Below are positions 8,531-10,000 of a DNA stretch of 10,000 nt, piece after piece. How positions within the stretch are numbered: position 1 is the first letter of the stretch; every line of letters starts with the position of its first letter. Both the position numbers and the translations under genes were made by a program. The stretch comes from Trachelipus rathkii (Eukaryota; Arthropoda; Malacostraca; Isopoda; Trachelipodidae). The stretch lies in contig JABUQX010060151.1 of the NCBI GenBank assembly GCA_015478945.1, positions 32,501-42,500 on the forward strand. Reading direction: 5' to 3'. The notes beneath the pieces were generated by a model. That model was given only the letters and a program-made list of their open reading frames with translations, was not told the origin of the DNA and searched no databases.

Positions 8531-8645
8531 ATTCTCATGATTTTTCTGTTAATACTCTTATTAGTCGTAAATATAATATATCACTAGTGTTATTATATAT
8601 TATTATTGGTATTAAAAATGTTGACCATATATATGTATATAATTC

Positions 8646-8680
8646 CTCACCACTCTCACTCACGCTCACACTCTCACACT
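8646..8680 (+). repeat. CT/CA-rich simple repeat
   Basis: This short pyrimidine-rich repeat is built from CTCAC and CTCACA words with variants. It marks the switch from TA-dominated DNA to more complex sequence on its right. Confidence 0.8.
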
Positions 8681-8689
8681 AAAGTGGTT

Positions 8690-8965
8690 ATAATTTTTGC
8701 GACATACTTGTTTATGTGTGCAACTGTACACTTTGCGGAAGAAGATTTGCATCTGCCAAAACCTTAAGACACTTTGAGAGTTTCTTTGCTAGGTGCGAAC
8801 CGACCAAAGTTAAGGGTATTACCCGATTATTCTGGGCGCTGCGTCACGAGATACACTCTTCTATGCCGGTATTTGTTATTCTGTTTGGTAAACAGAATAT
8901 TTCTTGTTAATATTTATTCTTTTTAAAGGAAACGCATAATAATTTCTATATAAATCTATTTAATT
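8690..8965. other. Complex non-coding stretch with a weak Cys/His frame
   Basis: A 64-codon + strand frame (8716-8910) begins with a CTLCGRRF pattern followed by Leu, His and a later Cys. This resembles half of a C2H2 zinc finger but lacks the second His and correct spacing. Nothing around it supports a gene, so I describe the stretch as unassigned. Confidence 0.35.
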
Positions 8966-9070
8966 ACGTTATTTTTCAAAACCATCGAGCCAATAGAGTA
9001 CAATGAAATTAAAAAAAAAATTAAATAGAAGATTTGCTATAAGGAAAACCAATCGGCAACTGTTACTTAC

Positions 9071-9244
9071 ATTTCGACCGTAAAACATGTAATCAGTGCC
9101 TTGTCTTCTATCGAAAACAGCTGAAATGAGAATCTTTTGAATTTTTTGAAGGTATTGCTCGATGAGTCCACAGTGAGTTTCATTGCAGACAGACAAAATT
9201 CCTTCGCAATTTAGTGGACATAGGACGAACTCTATGCTTTTGAC
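9071..9244 (-). other. Possible coding exon with consensus splice donor
   Basis: The - strand frame is open from just after a stop at 9247-9245 to beyond a GTAAGT donor (complement of 9065-9070), and stays open to 8969. The translation is not low-complexity: it contains CPLNCEG, SVCNETHCGLIEQYL, KILISAVFDRR and GTDYMFYGRN. That mix is more protein-like than other frames in this window. After the donor the translation becomes F/L/N-rich, as expected for intron. Against it, no good polypyrimidine acceptor is seen at the upstream side and no second exon is recognised. I know of no matching family. It could also be a chance frame or a fragment of an unrecognised element. Confidence 0.25.
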
Positions 9245-9327
9245 TCATGATGTGCTATGATCGCTCGACCACGGTAAGCCATATGCTCTGCTTATTCACA
9301 GTTTTACATCACGAATTTCGTTTATCT

Positions 9328-9463
9328 AAAAAACGACTGTGATATATCGTATTACGACCAGCGGGCCTAGTATTCCTTTTCCGTTTAGCAACCACTTAAA
9401 TTGGCAATCAGTTCTGTTGTGGTGGCAACTCGCATTGGATCTTCGTGAAAAAACGACTGTGAT
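9328..9463 (+). repeat. Exact 16-bp direct repeat, 120 bp apart
   Basis: AAAAAACGACTGTGAT occurs at 9328-9343 and again at 9448-9463. Both copies are followed by related GATATATCG/GATTGATATC sequence. A 16-base exact match at this spacing is unlikely by chance in mixed sequence and points to a local duplication. Confidence 0.8.
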
Positions 9464-9621
9464 TGATATCAAGCTAGTTTACTTTTGTTTACAAACAATT
9501 GGAATCAGCTGTTGTGATGGAGCCCATCGATTTGGAATAAACAGAAATAAAAACATAACAAATGGTTTATATTACAAATAATTGATCTACTATTGTGATG
9601 GAGTTTATCTATTTGGAAGAA
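9400..9621 (+). repeat. Degenerate tandem-like repeats with a TTGTGATGGAG core
   Basis: TTGTGATGGAG followed by an ATC-x-ATTTGGAA tail occurs at 9512-9537 and 9593-9618, matching at 22 of 26 bases and spaced 81 bases. The similarity extends leftward through ACAAACAATTG (9491) and ACAAATAATTG (9574). A more diverged third copy, with ATTGGCAATCAG and TTGTGGTGG, starts at about 9400. The region looks like an old local duplication series. A + strand frame crosses it (9339-9581), but differences between copies are not biased to third codon positions, so it is probably not coding. Confidence 0.6.
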
Positions 9622-9665
9622 ATTATATTTAAAGCTGATTTTATTGAATGAAAACATTCATTAGT

Positions 9666-10000
9666 TCAAACGGGTCTACTACGCCGCCATATTGTTTGTT
9701 TGCATTTTTGCGTAAGCATGTCCTAAATCTGGCATTTCTTACGATTTTGTCCTATGTATGACAAAAACGAACGCAAACTCGAGCATTTCTTACGTTTCAT
9801 AAGCACAAATGCAAAAAACAAAAACTGCTGTATTGTAAAGCCTTTTTCGTTTTTGCATTTGGGCTTACGAAACTTAAGAAATGCATGAATTTGCATTCAT
9901 TTTTGTCAAACTATGCGCATAATCGTAAAAAATGTTGAATTTAGGACGTGCTTACACAAAAATGTAACAAACAATATAGCGATGCGGTAGGCCCGTTTGA
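9666..10000. mobile_element. Foldback (MITE-like) element: long imperfect palindrome
   Basis: The two halves are inverted copies. The left arm starts TCAAACGGGTCTAC at 9666, and the complement of the window's last bases starts TCAAACGGGCCTAC. Matching continues through ATATTGTTTGTT, GTAAGCA-GTCCTAAAT, TTACGATT, GACAAAAA-GAA, GCATTTCTTA-GTTTC and AAATGCAAAAA. Arms are about 9666-9826 and 9841-10000 (about 160 bases each), separated by a spacer of about 14 bases. Identity between arms is roughly 80 percent by eye. There is no coding capacity. Such foldbacks are typical of non-autonomous DNA transposons. The right end coincides with the window edge, so the true end and any target duplication are unseen. 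Confidence 0.8.
9732..9794 (+). repeat. Short direct repeat within the foldback left arm
   Basis: GCATTTCTTACG occurs at 9732-9743 and 9783-9794. Related inverted forms (TAAGAAATGC, CGTAAAAAATG) appear in the right arm. The arms therefore contain an internal sub-repeat, which may be a protein-binding site or a sign that the arms grew by duplication. Confidence 0.65.

Noticed and set aside
8716..8910. Zinc-finger-like start (CTLCGRRF, then Leu and His)
   Set aside because: His spacing is one residue short of the C2H2 pattern, the second His is missing, and there are no neighbouring fingers or splice signals.

Overview
The window looks like non-genic, repeat-dominated DNA from an arthropod, most likely a crustacean (decapod-like). 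The evidence is a decayed non-LTR retrotransposon of a type I know to be abundant in shrimp and crab genomes, a broken copy of an arthropod-wide multicopy protein family, a hAT DNA transposon relic, and several long (TA)n microsatellites. I see no intact gene, tRNA, rRNA, CRISPR array or bacterial operon. The organism call rests on recognising protein families, not on a search.

Layout. Bases 1-1216 are the 3' part of a LINE reverse-transcriptase ORF on the + strand, broken by frameshifts and stops. It is followed by a probable 3' tail (1217-1416) and a (TA)n tract (1417-1514). Bases 1515-5427 are bounded by short hAT-type terminal inverted repeats with dense subterminal CCGAAT/ATTCGG clusters, and both ends abut (TA)n DNA. 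Inside, the right half carries a 5'-truncated, frameshifted hAT transposase on the - strand (about 3905-5150). The left half carries, on the + strand, a frameshifted relic of a different protein family (2041-3230) that I recognise only as an uncharacterised arthropod multicopy family, probably transposon-derived. A second (TA)n tract (3392-3608) separates these two convergent relics. Bases 5435-5752 are another long decayed TA tract.

Bases 5753-8700 are AT-rich and apparently non-coding. They include a strongly G-rich, potentially quadruplex-forming block (5955-6105), degenerate TAC/TTA-rich low complexity, a more complex unique-looking stretch (about 7220-7870), decayed TA arrays (8160-8530) and a CT/CA-rich simple repeat (8646-8680). 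Near the right end there is a weak exon-like reading frame on the - strand with a consensus splice donor (9071-9244). It is followed by a cluster of degenerate local duplications (9328-9621) and a striking foldback element: an imperfect palindrome of about 335 bp (9666-10000) with arms of about 160 bp that reaches the window edge and may continue.

The elements do not form a working pathway. They record layered insertions: a LINE and its simple-repeat tail, a hAT element in or beside TA repeats, a second relic inside the hAT boundaries, and an independent foldback (MITE-like) element. The points most worth following are the nested or captured relic inside the hAT ends, the foldback element, and the candidate exon.
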